From NCBI GenBank assembly GCA_013397115.1, contig VWZW01001209.1, forward strand, positions 62,001 to 126,000: a DNA stretch of 64,000 nt, given 5' to 3'. Under the pieces are notes generated by a model, which saw only the letters and a program-made list of their open reading frames with translations, made no database searches and was not told the origin of the DNA. Within the stretch, counting starts at the first letter, position 1. The number at the start of each line of letters is the position of its first letter. The stretch is from Edolisoma coerulescens (taxonomy: Eukaryota; Chordata; Aves; Passeriformes; Campephagidae). Shown in pieces: positions 12,001 through 25,600 of this stretch. A program made the translations under genes and the position numbers.

Positions 12001-14816
12001 GAGGAGGCAAAGCAGAGAGGAGATGAGGATGGTGTTAAATCCTTATATGATGGATATGTTTCTTGTGTCTTGTATTATGTATGTTTCCCAAAGAAACAAT
12101 TCTGTGAGTCCTTACACAAGCTGAAGTTTTACAATAAATTCAAATATGCATGAATAGAGATCTGTGACACTAGACTGTTCTGTGTGTCTCTGTCCTCTTA
12201 GTAGGTGCTAGGAGGAGCTGTGCTTGTGCTGGCCTGTGGGGTACTGTGACATTTCCTTTATGCTTTGTAAATGTACTGTTATACTGGCATTGTGTTAATG
12301 CTCTTAAAACCTCCATGGAGCCTCCTTCTCCTGCAGTCTCTGACATTCCAGCAGGCATTCTGCTGCAACAATGCCTATGCATTATAAAGGGTAAAAAGTA
12401 GACGCAGACTTTCTCTTTCAGGAGAAAGAAGGAGATGTCGTTTTGCCTAATGGAGTTTATCACAGGCAGTGCTGTGTAACAAGAGAAACATATTTAACTT
12501 TTCCCCTTCTATTACATTTTCAAAATACACAACTTTTTGCTCTGAAGCCATTTAAATTCTAGTTAAAGGAATTCCCCTTAGCTCAGCTTGACCTAAGAGA
12601 TACCTGTTACTCTTCCTTCATGTTATTTTCCATTTCCCAACTGTTCTTCTGTGTGAAACACCAAGAGGATCTTCTGGTTGTTAGGTTGTAGGGGATGAGG
12701 AGGAGGAAAATGAAGCAGAGGCAGGGGAAGAGAGGAAATCACTTGACTTTTTGGAATAGAGGTGATTTTGATCCAGTAGCTGGTGGAAACTCTTAGTTTC
12801 TGAGCCAGTCTCTTGCTGCTGAGACAGCCTCACGTGCTTTTTCTTTACCGTACACATGGTTTGCCAAGGACATGTGGCTTTACTTCCAAGACACATTTTC
12901 GTTCTTTTAGCTTATGTTAAATGTTACCAATGAAAAGGAAAGCAAATAGAAGGTTTGTATTAACTCTTCAAGGAGAAAATTATATTTACAAAAAACCCAA
13001 ACAGATTTTCTATTTTTCTCTGTTTATGTAAGAAAACATTAGTTTATTCTTAACACATTTCTAAAGCAACCAAAGAGTAGTTTGTCTTTGCAAAGACCTG
13101 ATAAACAATTAAGGAAAACTTTCATAAATTATATTCTTTGACTAATACTGAGATTAAATGGGAGGAAGACGCTATGCTCCTGACACAGCTTTGCTTGCTC
13201 AACAGGTTTCTGTATTGTGGTTCAATATTGAGTTTGTGGGGACTTTATCACCCAGATAGGGGGACAATTGAAAGAAAATAGAAATATTTGCAGAATATCA
13301 CATTTTTGCAATGTAATATGAGAGTGAGCCTCAATTCTTTCTCACAAGAAAATACCACAGAAAAGTTAAGGTCACAGATGAAACCACAGGTATGCATTTG
13401 TGTTGTGTTGTGTTCTAGGCAGATACGAGTTGGTGCAGGAGAACAGCAGTCAGGCATCATGTAAGAATACCAGTTCAGCCCAAGCCCAAGGTAATGCATC
13501 CTACTTGACAGCAACGGCCTGACTGGAGCTTCAGTGTTACCAGTCTACTGTGGGCTCCACATGCAAATGACTTGCCATATATCAAAGTGACCTTGCAGAA
13601 CAGCAGATCAGTGTACTCTTACTGCAGGACACTGTGAATTGAACTAACTGAGATTCTGAACCTGTAACACATATTCTGCCATCAGCTGGACACTTAGAAG
13701 TTCCTTCCAGATCTAAAAGACTGCTTAGCTCTGTTTCTCCATGATGTGTGTTTGGATAAAATACTGGGCTTCAGTGGACTGTAAAAATAGAGGTCCCTCT
13801 CCTCCTTATCTACCCTTTAAAATATTCTCATGGTCTCTGCTGAGTTCCTATTAATGTAGCCTAAAATTTTTTCTATTTCAAATTCACTAAATTTCACTTT
13901 TGGAAAATAGCTGTTTGGGAACCTCAGTTGTGCTTTCCTTCTCCCAAAAATCTTACCGTTATTCTCCATGTGCCTTAATACTCTTCGTGTCAGGCTGCAG
14001 AAGACAGAAAAGTCTCTGCAGGTATGTAGGACTTCAGGCATATGTCTGAGGATCGCTAGGATTCCTACATATCACTGCCTTAAAAATAAATACCAGACAC
14101 TCCTATGGGATTTTCCTGGCAGTACATTGCTACAGCTGCCCCTCAACTGTCTTATTTAATGCATAGTTTACCAACACTTAAAAACTGTTCCTTGGAAATG
14201 ATTTGTAGTCTTGTCTTTGCCTTAATTTTAAATCCCCTTTAGTCATGCTGTACCACTAGCAAAAATAAGTTCCTCATCCTGTGCTATAATTTTCAGTACA
14301 GAACCTCTTTCAGAATTATTGCTCTGGGCTTTTGTTGATTTCCGTAGTTCTAATTAGGTTGTTTTGTCTTTTCTTACCAACTGATAAAAGCCACTAAATA
14401 TGCCATTTCTACTTGAAGACGGAAGTTGGTGTCTTTGTGTAACTGGCCTCTTTACTGCTTAAACAACGAGGCTAAGGAACAGTTTAAGCCCCAGGAAATG
14501 TGGTTGTTATCTACACAGTGCTTCAGTTTGAAAAGTCTCATTCTCTACTGTTCACTGTTTGTTTCCATGTCAACTGTGTACATTACTGACAGGAACCTGC
14601 ATCTCTCTACAAACAGCATATTACATTTAACCACTCAGCAGTTTCCTCTATTTATCATTGTTCTTTATGCAATAACATTTGATTTTAACTGGAATATTTA
14701 AAATCCTATTTAAATTAACTTTTCTCTCTCATCAGCTTAAAAACTGAAATATGCCACAGCCCAATAAATTGTTCCATGCAGCTGGGCTCAGATCTGCTTA
14801 AAAAGCACCACGTGTT
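9031..14816. other. AT-rich non-coding DNA
   Basis: Nearly 5.8 kb with no recognisable gene. It contains the (TTTG)n repeat at 9759-9784 and a 7-bp-arm hairpin near 12411-12430. All frames are under 100 codons and lack domains. I see nothing else that I can name. Confidence 0.55.
9759..9784. repeat. (TTTG)n microsatellite
   Basis: TGTTTGTTTGTTTGCTTG-type tetranucleotide repeat with one TTGC variant unit. It is short and probably of low variability. Confidence 0.85.
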
Positions 14817-15195
14817 TGTCGATATCTTCATCTGCATAGAGAGTTGAACCCTCACAATACAGTCTATGGCTGGTGCCAGTGTCTCAGGCAGGAAACAAGA
14901 CAGTTTCAAAAAAGGAATAAAAGAGTCTCTTTAATAACAAATTGTAAATACTTCTACCCATATGGTAGGGCAGCACTTTGGCTAACACAGGACCCAACCT
15001 CCCCCTCCAAGCTGGCTGTGGCTGCCACTGTCGTGAGCCAGACAGGAGTAAGGGACAAGCCTGGTCTCTCAGGCTTAACTTGCTGTACCCCAGGGGCAGG
15101 ACCCTGGCATGGCAGGTATCTCACAACCAGTTCCCTGCCCTGGGAGTTGGCACAGTCTGAGCCTCTTCCCAACAGGCAGTTTGGGCACTGTCACA
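14817..15195 (-). mobile_element. solo LTR of an endogenous retrovirus (5-bp TSD GTGTT)
   Basis: A 379-bp block begins TGTCGATATC and ends CACTGTCACA on the plus strand, giving TGT...ACA termini in either reading. It is flanked on both sides by the 5-bp duplication GTGTT (14812-14816 and 15196-15200). On the minus strand it is organised like an LTR: a GC-rich U3 starting TGTGACAGTG, an ATTAAA polyadenylation signal (plus-strand TTTAAT at 14930-14935), then about 110 bp of U5-like sequence. A weak TATA-like GTATTTAC precedes the signal. No viral gene flanks it, so the provirus was lost by LTR-LTR recombination. A 5-bp duplication is usual for ERVL-type elements but not exclusive to them. The LTR family is not identified. 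Confidence 0.7.
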
Positions 15196-16355
15196 GTGTT
15201 TTGGAATCTAAGCATTTGACCATGTAGATGTGGCCAACTCATGCCCTATGGCCAAAGGATGGACTCTGGAACTACTTAGGCTGTATGGTTGTTTTCCTCT
15301 TCTTGTTGTATTTTTTTCCTAATCTGCTTTTTAGCTCTCAGGTGAAGAAGGAAATGCAAATTAGCTTTCTGTTAATTTTCAGTCCTGCTCCTTTGTCACC
15401 AGCCTATTTGAATTTTGCATAGATAAAGTGATACATGCAACTTCCATATATGTTTCATACATGTACAATTTTATGTAAAATTTCTAGATGATTTGCTTCC
15501 AATGCCTTTGAGTATCCATGCAAATCTGCTGGGTTATTAGAAAATAATGAATTTTGCAGCTGGAATATTTATTTACAGCATAACAAACACTGAAGTATAG
15601 CTGTGACATCAGTACTTGGAACAAATCACCCATTAATCAAGAAAGCAACCTGAGCTTCTCTATTTGCATGGTACTCCTGTCACCAAGGCTCCTTTATTTC
15701 CATTTGCAAGTCCCAGTTGCTGACATTTTACCCTAAAAACTGTAGCTATAATTATGGAGAAAAGTAGATGGACTATAAAAAAGCACTTAATCCAACATAA
15801 TTCTTCTTTTTAATAACTGTACTTAAAAAGTTGATGGTTGGATGGCATTCCTATTGCACATGCAGTCATAGTAAATGATAGCTTAAAGTGCAGACAACTG
15901 TGGAGCACATTAGTAGGAGATGCTCATGACTGGAAAAGATATTTATCATGTTAGATGGTAATCCATAGGAAAAAAGGGTCAACAATATGAGATTCATACG
16001 TGATAGCTGCTTCCCAGAGAGAGAAATCATCCTATTTCTACCCCTGGAGCCAGAACACAAGAAACCTGAACACAAAATGAGACAGCAGGAGGAAGTGTGA
16101 TTTTGCTTCAAGCTTCTGTTTGGACAGGACCCGTTCATGTTCACCTATTGCCTTGCTTACTTCTATTTCTTTTGTCTACCTCTGCTCATTTTTTGTAGAA
16201 CTAGTAGCCCTTTGGGTCAGAAATTTTCATTAACAGTGAGACAAGGGGAGTTTCTGTGTGGTGGGAACCTTGGAAAAAAATGGTCACTTACACATTGTTT
16301 GGTGCTGAAGACCATCTCTATGAACTAAGAGAATATAAATGTTGATTCATGTATA
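15196..16355. other. AT-rich non-coding DNA, nothing recognised
   Basis: No repeat family or exon is recognisable. Frames at 15228-15422 (+) and 15866-16144 (-) are short and lack domains. Confidence 0.55.
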
Positions 16356-16389
16356 TGAATGAATGAATGAATGAAGGAAGGAAGGAAGA
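16356..16389. repeat. compound (GAAT)n(GAAG)n microsatellite
   Basis: About five GAAT units pass into about four GGAA/GAAG units. This is a compound tetranucleotide repeat in which one unit type probably arose from the other by point mutation and slippage. Confidence 0.9.
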
Positions 16390-16888
16390 CAAGGGAAATA
16401 AAAATAAAGAAACAGGAAAAGACTAGAATTTACAAAAATATAATGGCATAAAGTATGCATCACCCATCCTTTCATCAATGCAATTTCCTTGCTATTCTTC
16501 TGTGGCTATTCTTCCTCCTGTACTAAGATCTTATAAGATTATCAACAAAAATTTTAATGCATCAGAATACACAATATTTTTGTCTGTAAGCTCAACTTAG
16601 CCTAGATTTCTTCTGATCCATACAGTCATTTTTTTTAAACTCAAAACTTTACTCAATGCAAAAATAATCCCATTTAAGAGGAGCTATACAAAATGCACCT
16701 GCACTTTATGGAAATATGGATTCTTTTAAGTTACCTAACGTGATGACATTGGAGATGAGTTGTAACAGCATTCTTTCAAGGCTTCTAAAACTAAAGTGAA
16801 ATCTGACAAAGACTTGCTGTGGGACAGAGTTGGGCAGCCAAATCTTTAGCCTGTCCTTGGCAGAAATTGTGATTCTGTGGCTGATAAG
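16390..16888. other. AT-rich non-coding DNA, nothing recognised
   Basis: Unremarkable AT-rich sequence lies between two simple repeats. Confidence 0.55.
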
Positions 16889-17014
16889 TCCCTTCCTTAC
16901 TTCTTTCCTGCCTTCCTGCCTTCCTGCCTTCCTTCCTTCCTGCCTGCCTCTCTCTCCTTCCTCCTTCCTCCTTCCTCCTTCCTCCTTCCCCCTTCCCCCT
17001 TCCCTTCCCTTCCC
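16889..17014. repeat. long polypyrimidine (TTCC/CCTCCTT) tract
   Basis: A pyrimidine-rich array of about 126 bp is built from TTCC, CCTGCCTT, CCTCCTT and CCCCCTT units. The last 68 bp (16947-17014) contain no purine at all on the plus strand. The unit changes progressively along the array, as in a slippage-grown tract. Frames that cross it (for example 16830-17024 + and 16791-17018 -) are repeat artefacts. Such homopurine-homopyrimidine tracts can form triplex H-DNA. Confidence 0.95.
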
Positions 17015-20000
17015 ACAAGCATGATTATTGTAAATGTCTCTTTGCAGGAAAGGAAACTTATAATTTACTGAATGGAAAGAATTGTATCCTCTAGAAGCTA
17101 AAAAGTAACTTGGAACTTTTACCTTCCATTACTTTGTCAGCCATCATAACTCTTCCACTACTGTAATTGAAGCTCTCTTTTGCCCAGGAGAGTGTATGAA
17201 ATACAGCCTGCAGCTCAAGGGGGAAAGTACTGCTCTTCAGTTTATTATGAGAATGCCACTGCTCAATCAAGACTGCCTCAGTAATTCTTCCCTGAAGAGA
17301 AGAAATGTATCTTCTCTCTCCAGTTTTATCTTCCCGCCCTCAAAATACATTCATTGAATTGTCATTTTTACTCTTACTTAGACAAGGAAGCTCAGATGTA
17401 ACACATAATCTTTGTTGCTTTAAAAAAAATAAAAATAGGGTAAGGATCCAGAAATATGAAAAATAGAGAGTTTTTCCTGGTTTTTATGTTTTTATATTTA
17501 AAATGCTGCTTTATTCTTTGTAGATAATTTCTATGAAATCATTTGTGCTTTGAGACACATATCATACAGTCTTCTGACAGATTTTTATACCATACTTCAT
17601 GAGCACATCTGTCTCAGTAGCACAGTGTAAAAGCATTGCTGTTTGTGAAATCTGCAACAGAGACTCAAACCTGGAAAGAAGAAAAAAGGAGGAGGGGTTT
17701 TCTAAAGTTTTCTCATACTGTAGTAGCTTCATGCAATATAATGGGTCACATCAAAAATCCCCTTCATTTATAAAAGGATACAACATAAGATACATAACAG
17801 AATGTGTTCCTTTGTTTGGTCCAAAATATGACATGTCATGAAATAGACATTCATTGAGAGATACAATTTGAGTCTATTGAGATAACACATGAATTTAAAA
17901 ACCACAGAAATTAGATCCTTAAATTGGGTGAAACATGTAAAAGAATGCAGGATAGAGAATCAAGCTTTCCAGGAACTATTCATGTGGCTTTGCAAAAAGA
18001 CAGCCCATCAAAAAACGTCAGTAGGCTGGTGTTTTCTATAATAGCTAGTGAAAAACAACCTCATGTTCAGGTACAGAGGAAAGAATCATATTAGATGTGG
18101 AGGATTACCCCCATAAAATGTATGGCATGCCTTTCTTTGAAGTAGCATAGTAATTCATTCTTGTTCATAAGTATTTCTTGTTGTTCCCATTATTTGTGTG
18201 TTGCTGCTTCTTTTTCTTTGCTTGTTATAGACAAATTAAAACCAGGACATGTTGTCTCCCCTTTTTACATTTACTGTTGTTAATAACTTGTACAATGATG
18301 GAGAATAGGACGAGAGAAGCAAACACTGATAACCGCTTCCCCATAATTCAGACAAAGCCTTCATTGCCTTTTTGGTTGCTTTGGCTTGTCTTCTCTATTT
18401 GCTTGCTAAATCTGTGAACAGGCACTCAGGAAAAACAGTATTCTTCTCAGAGATGATTTCAACCAAAAAAAAAAAGATCTCTTGGCTTTTGTTTGATGAT
18501 ATTTGAAAAAAATTTCCCACCCCAAAGACACGTCCAGGGAGCTTAAAGAGTTGCTCCTAAAACACTTGAAGTTAATACTGGCAAGTGTGGCCAATTTAGA
18601 GCTGAGCAGGAGGGTGGAGACAAGGTTTGCAGGACTGGTAGTGAACACACCTGCTTTGTGCCAGTGGCTGGGGAAGATATTAACTGGAGGGCTCCTATGC
18701 TTCTATCTAAGAACAGAAACACATTCTAAGACTTTCTGGCATGGCATTCCTCACACAGGACCTAACCTTTGAGAGTACTTTACTACTTGGTTCACTATCA
18801 ACAACTTCCCTCTGGAGCATACCAGTCTGACTGTAGTAGTTTTATTTTCAGCACATGAAAGGCCATGTAGAACAAAAAAAAAGTTATTTAAGTAGCATTT
18901 TTTTCTCATAAAGTAAATTTACCTTGTAGGCTTCATAGAAAATAACTGTAACAAGTGCTTGGCCTCAACAAGGAAAAGAAAAAATGAATTGGATCTAGTT
19001 TCATTATGTTCACTTCTGGAAACTTCACCTAGTAATAAATTGTATGTTTCTTTTAGAAAAAATTCTTTCCAATTTCTGTTATTCTGATCTGGTCCCAGCT
19101 GAAGCCTTATTATTTTCCTGTTGAAGGAGGCTCAAAGTTAAAGCATGCTCTTCTGGGGAGCAACAGTGTCTTCTCTGTGTGTAGTACTAAAAAATGTCCT
19201 CTCCCTATTCTGAGTTCCAAGTCAGGTTTACCCTCAAACCAAAGTCCTGTGTGTGTTCAAATACCTGCCCTGGATTCTTGCCCTTCATTATGATGATTTC
19301 AAGAAATTACCTCTAGAAAAAAATGGACTCCAGTGGAATTTTGGTGTTAGGGATTAGTACAGTTGGCCAGTGGTTCAAAATCATTATCAGTTATTGATCT
19401 CCCAGTCAGCACTGAATATATTAATGAATCATGGGTGAGACACTCGTATGGAAAAACACCTGGTTAAGGTCATCAGCAAAGGGTTCCAGAACCAGTGGCA
19501 CATCAAAAAGGGGAAAAAAATATTGTATTAATAGCAATGTCAGATTCCTTCTTCTCAATAATACTTTTAACAAGATAAACTGTCAATAAGTAGATAGCAT
19601 TACATCATAAAAACCCTCTAAATTTATGGCTACATTACCAGCAGCCAGGATGCATTGCCAAATACAGTATATTAACTTTTTAACTGCAAATCAGCTTTAT
19701 GGTTTGTATGTGTTAAAACCATTTCTTTTGTACTGCAAGTAACACTTGAGATGTCCCCCTTTGGCAGGAACAAGGGATGATTTTCAACCCAGAGAACACC
19801 GGGCCCAGCGAACAAGCTCCGAAGTACATTTTATATTTCACAAAGGCTCAGCTGAAGAGAAAGTGGTGAAAGTGTCCAAAGACAGGACACTCATGACTTT
19901 GTATGCTGTGTAGTTAATATGCTTGCTTTCCAATAGTTCAATAGTTTCAACACAGAAATTGTTTCAGTCTGAAAGTAATAAGCTTGATAAGCTTAAAAAT

Positions 20001-22207
20001 GAAGATGAAAGGAAGGTGTACATCTCCTCTGGACCCCACAGACTGAATACTACTTGTTTATTTGTGTGGAAAGATAATTTTTTGGCACACTTTATTGAAT
20101 GGAAAATTATATGTAAAAATTATGGGGATATTCAGAACCTGAGTGCCAAAGAATGGGCTTTTGTACAATATTTGCAAGCAAAAGTTTCTGCTCAATTCAA
20201 TTAGATATTTTTCAGTTCATTAGAAATCTGCTATACAGATTTCCAATTTTAAAAGTGTGTTTTTAGAATCTAAGTTTAAATATCTTAGTTTCCTAAGGGA
20301 AAATTTAAATAAATGGTTGTAATTTACAAAACAGTACAAAATGGCAATGAATTAGTTTTTAAATTTAACTTTTCCTAGTATGTAAACACAACAGCTTTGG
20401 ACAGAGAAATGAAAAAGAAAAGCTGTGTGTAAATTCTTTGAGGAAGAAAATTTAACAGAACTTAATTTGCCTTTGGAGAAGATGGCTTAGCAGACACATA
20501 AAAGACACACTTCAGAGAAGTCTGTCTCATTGTTCTTTATTATGAGTGTGAAAAACAAACAAGAAAAGACCACTAAGACCTGTCTGTGTTTCCTTCATGA
20601 AAATGTAACTATGTCACTAGCGATGTAAAAATTAGAGAAAACAAGAGAGCAAGTAACTTCTGAAAAGAAACATTTTCAAAGACTTGCATTATGTGTGAAT
20701 GAGTCTTGAAGATGGCTTTTTTCTGAGGTTCTGCTTTTGGCAGTAATACATCGATGCTTAATAATGTGTGAATTAATATGTTTAACTCCTGTTGAAAAAC
20801 TGTAGAGAGTTTAATAAAAAGTTTCTATAATATCCTAAGAGAGCAGTGTTCCAGCAGAAATCCAGAAAAAAATTAGTTAAATGAATAAGACTTTGTACAC
20901 GTGAGCTAATTCAGGAAGACATAACTGAGGAGTCCTTAAAACAGTATTATTGTATTTTCAGGCATCATTGAAAGTAAGGTAATTACAGACACTTAAGGGC
21001 TATTTCTGGATTATTTAATTGTCTAAGAGTGAACTGTTTGTGACTTTGAACTATGACTCCCTCCCTTGCATTTATAGATTTTTCAAACACCTTGAAGTTC
21101 TTGAACAAAATTTGCATATTTTTTCTGTTAAACTCAGTGTGTGGTTGTCAAGATCAAGACAGGTTAAGACTGGCTTTGAGAGCTTTGACAGGTATTTGAT
21201 GGATGTCTGAGCTTCTGCAGTTCTTAAGAAATGAAGAGACATGTAAATTCAGAAACACTTGTATGAGCCAGAATACAAGAGAGAATTGAAATTTAAACAA
21301 TAGACATCAGTATTTCCAACTTTCACATCTGAATAGGCAGCTGACTGGGAGCCAAACTCAGAGAACATTCAAATAAAATTCCGGAGCAAGATCTATCTTC
21401 TGTTGCATCACAGTCTTGGGATGTTTATTTCAGTCTTTTAATTTGGGATTCAATTCAGTAGGTTTTAATCATTACAGAAACCCCTCTTATAACATCTATC
21501 TAGAAGAATATGGGGTATTAACTATTGTGACTGAATGAATCTTACTCCCTTGCCTTTGTGCAAGTTAAAACACTGTGAAACTGTCTATTAAAACATGAGT
21601 CATCTCATCATAAATAACTAGTTAGTCAGGCTTTAATTATCCTGGGTAAATTCATATTCATCTTCCAAATCACTCTTTGGAAAATATGTATTTGAAAATG
21701 TATTTCCAGAGGACTTTGTCCACAGTTTTCCTGGGATTAGGCTGAGTATCTTCTTGATTTTCACCCTTGTTGCCTTCTTTATGGTTGATAGGAAACTTCT
21801 GTGATGGCTATTACCTTTCAAAAATCACTTACAGTGGCTTTCTGATGATACCTGCAGAAACTCACAGGGATGCATCTTCTCTAATCCTGTGGACTTGCTG
21901 ATGTCCAGATGGCTTAAGCGTTCCCTACCTGTTACCTTGTGACTGACACTGTATTCCCACAGGCTCCGCAGTGCTACTGCATCTCATCGTTTCCAGTGAT
22001 GTCAGAGACATCTGACATTGCATGGACTCTAAATTCCTCCTCCTCATTTTTTGTGTGCATATCTTTGGGTAAAAAAACTTGAGAGAGGCTCTAGCCATAC
22101 CACCATCTGAAGTGGAGTGAAAGAGATGGCCCTGTCCTTTGAATGTTTCTTCTCTATGTTCCCTTCACCCACTTTCCTTTGGGCACCATCCTTGATACAC
22201 CTAGTTT
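17015..22207. other. AT-rich non-coding DNA
   Basis: About 5.2 kb with no recognisable gene or repeat family. The segment 18530-18780 is somewhat less AT-rich and keeps an 89-codon plus frame open, without a domain. The 93-codon frame at 19923-20204 likewise shows nothing recognisable. Confidence 0.55.
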
Positions 22208-22612
22208 AGAATCATAGAATAGTTTGGGTTGAAAGGGAGCCTAAAGGTCGTCTAGGTCCAACCCCCCTGACATGGGCAGGGATGTCACTCACTAGACCAG
22301 GTTGCTCAGTGCCCCATCCAACCAGGCTTTCAATACTTAAAAGGGTAGGGCATCCAGAACCTCTCTGGGCAACATGTTCCAGTGCCTCATTACCCTCCCA
22401 GTAAAGAATTTATTCCTAACATCTAATCTAAACCTCATCTCTTGTGGTTTAAAATCACTGCCCCTTGTCCTGTCACTGTTTGCCCATATTAAAAAATCTC
22501 TCTTCCCCACTGTTATAAACTCCCTTAGACACTGGAAGGCCACAACAAAGTCTCCCTGAAACCTTCACTTCTCCGTACTGAGCAGCTCCAGCTCTCTCAG
22601 CCTGTCTAACTG
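22208..22612 (-). mobile_element. CR1 LINE 3' fragment, about 0.4 kb
   Basis: The element begins at its 3' tail (reverse complement of ATTCTATGATTCTA at 22208-22220). It continues through the typical bird CR1 3' region (TTGGGTTGAAAGGGAGCC, CCAACCCCCCTGACATGGGC). The minus-strand frame 22337-22543 retains the ORF2 C-terminal motifs SDRTRGSDF, FRLDVRNKFFTGRV and RHWNMLPREV. The 3' region differs from the copies at 7834, 46642 and 59261 and matches that at 57513, so it belongs to another subfamily. It is 5'-truncated near 22612 and inactive. Confidence 0.93.
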
Positions 22613-25600
22613 CAGGATGGTTGGCAGATCAAAGTCTTGTTCTTCCTCACAGACCATCTACCATTGTTGCAAGAGGAAACAGTTTCAGTCTAGTGTGATT
22701 TTACCTGTAGGTCCTCTGCTAGCCTTCCTAACAGCAAGCAAACTTCACCCTTTCCTCATTTGTACACAACAGACGTGGACATCTTGCAAATCTCTTTGAT
22801 TATGTTATGTTTGATTATGTTTGGGTTTTTTTTTTTTCCAAAATCTGTGTGAAGAAAAAGTACAAATATTTTCTAATTAGAATTTGTTTAGATTTCCCTA
22901 CAGCACCTTAAGAAACTAGAGATCCAAAATTCTGTCATATCCATAATTACTGCCCAAAATACTGAAAAAAAAAATTGATTTCAGGATTCATGTATTTTGC
23001 AAATAAAGGAAAACTGGAAAAAATAGCGAAACAAGAAAACAGCTAGCAGATGCTAGGCTTATGGTGTACAACACAAATATTTTCCTTCTGAGGGCACATC
23101 TATTATTTACAAAAGAAAGTTTAGAAAACAAGTGGTGGCAAGCTTCTGGGTTGCTAAGAATTCCTAAAGACTGAGCTAAAGATTCTAGTTTAGTTCACAT
23201 AGCAACTATTTGGAGGGGGCCTCACTTTTCTTGCAGTCATCCTAATTAGGAATTTACTTCACTAAAGGTAAAAAGTCCAATGTAAAAAAATATAAAATGT
23301 ATTCCTACTAAGAATGACCTTAAAAATGATTAACTGGTTTTGTGTTGCTATAATGCTTTTTAAAATAGGAATATTTTCATGTTTAGCCCCAGTTCTACAA
23401 ACTTATTTTGTCAAAGCCTCTGTAGGATTCACAAAAAGACAAAATTCCAGCTGTGCTGACAAAGAAGCTTCCCCGTGTTCATCTGTGGAATTGATAGCAA
23501 TTATCTGTGCCTCTGCCACTCTACAGTAATTTCTGGAAGAGTAAAAAGAGTGGCACAGAAGCACAAAATATTCATCTAATTTGTGTCCTTTTCCTCTTTT
23601 CAACATATTTGTAGAAGGAAAAAAAAAAAGAATAGTCCATAATCAGTCAGGATCATTACAGTAAATAACAGGTCAGAAGGCTGGATACTGAGCTGCAAAA
23701 TCTAGAATGTGTAGCAGTCTGTTCCAGGACTTTTGGTCTGTTGACCTGTATATGTAAAGCCTTTTGGACAATTAACAAATCTATGTGAATTCAGGAACAT
23801 GAGAGCATGACCAAAAAAACTAGGTGGAATAGCTAGATGGCATTTGTAGGAAAGGTAGCTCTTTGGGAAACGCATTTCCGTGCATGCAGCTGAACATTGA
23901 TAAACATACACATCCCATTTACATCCTTGCAAATAGTGCATGGGGGAGAAGGCCAGCACTAAAATCCTAGAACAAACAGTATTGTGTTTTGGCTGTGGAG
24001 GAACAGGTAGAGGCATGGAAAAGAGTCTGCTCTGACACCACTGATATGAAAATGAATCCAGGAACATGTTAGCTGGAGTATTTTCCACAAGTCTGAAACA
24101 TCCCACAGCTGCAGCATTTGTTTAAATAGACACTTGTTTTCTGAGTGAAATTACTTAGTAAAAATGCTGTGAAAACAACAAAGGCAAGTAAGTTTATTCC
24201 AGAGATTTGCAGCCAGGGTTCTTTACATAGCTGAGCATCCACAAATGTGACAGCAATCAAGTGCACAAGATTTTCTTTTCCTGTGTTATTTGTTGTAATG
24301 AAATTGTTTCTAAAGTTTGGAGAAGTCAGTAGAAAACAACTGGGAGTAACGAAAATGGTCACAGACTCCTGGCAATTAATAAAACAGAGCTGAAATGTAA
24401 AGAGCATGGTGTAGGTAGAAGAATTTCTTGCTAATCTTTCTGTTATTCTTTAGTAAAACAGCTTTTTTCCCAGGGTAATGATCTGAGGTAATGGGTGTAG
24501 AAGTGTGTTTCCAAGTCCTAATGCATCAGACTGGAGACACATGGTCTTGTAGCATAACAAGGAGGCAACTGACACACTGGTGATGGCCATGCTGGATGGC
24601 TGAAACATCGGTGCACGAGCTCACCATGAAGCAGCTAGGAGAAAGAGTGCTGAGAGTCCTGAAATCTACTTTCTTCTAAAGATAACTAGCTTTTCTTTTG
24701 CCTGAATGCTAGTATCAATCTGATGGCTCATGCAAGTAGGAAGAAGGACCAAAGAATATGTCAGTGAAATAAGCAAAAGGGTCATAGGGAATTACAAAAA
24801 AGATTGGTTTTGAAGTAATTCTCTCTCTTTTTTGCTATCTCCAGTGTTTCTCCATGTTTTCACCTTTTTTTCTTCTTCTTCAGTAGTCCTAGTGCTGGTC
24901 CTAATGTAAACACATTTTATTGCATAAAGGTTTATTATGTGCTCCGTGATGACTGTGGTAGAAATAAACCCATCTCCTCAAATATCCAGTGCTTTCCAAC
25001 AGGAATTTTCTGTTTTCCCATACCTGTGTGGTACCAGAGCACGCCATATCTCCTCTCTCAGATGGCAAGGACTGCAGATAAGCACAGACCTGCTCAACTT
25101 CCTTTCCTCAGTCTCCTGCAGCCTAAGACACATCTGTGGTCTCTTATTCGCTGCCATGTTTCTAGGAGCTTGGGCAATCTAGTTCTTAACTCTTAAGATA
25201 AAGACCACTTTATTTTGGGTTAGCTTTGGCAACTAATTTCTTTAATTCTTTCAATTGTTCTTAGTCTTTAAAAACTTTGTTTCACAAATCCACCTATGTC
25301 TATTACTACAATTTTTTATATGATCACAATTTATTTCTTCCTAACTTTCTGTATCTCTGGAATATTTTCTTTGTTTTTTCTTTCCTTCTTTACTGGCATT
25401 TTCTGAGAATGACTTGCTATTTCTCTCCCTTACTTTTTTTTTCGCCAACTGTTTCTGTCTGTTTCCTGACATTATTTCTACATCATTGTCTATGCCTGAT
25501 GTGTCACCTTCTCTATTTTCCTTTCCACCGGTCATAATGTTATTGCCAAAGCTTATCAGCAATGATTTAGTATGATAATTATCTGTAATTGTGGAAATGC

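Noticed and set aside
16791..17071. Frames over the polypyrimidine tract with Pro/Ser/Leu or Arg/Gly/Glu repeats
   Set aside because: They are translations of a simple repeat.
23702..24407. Two overlapping minus-strand frames (134 and 112 codons) considered as exons
   Set aside because: No domain, no convincing splice sites and unremarkable composition; they are in different frames.
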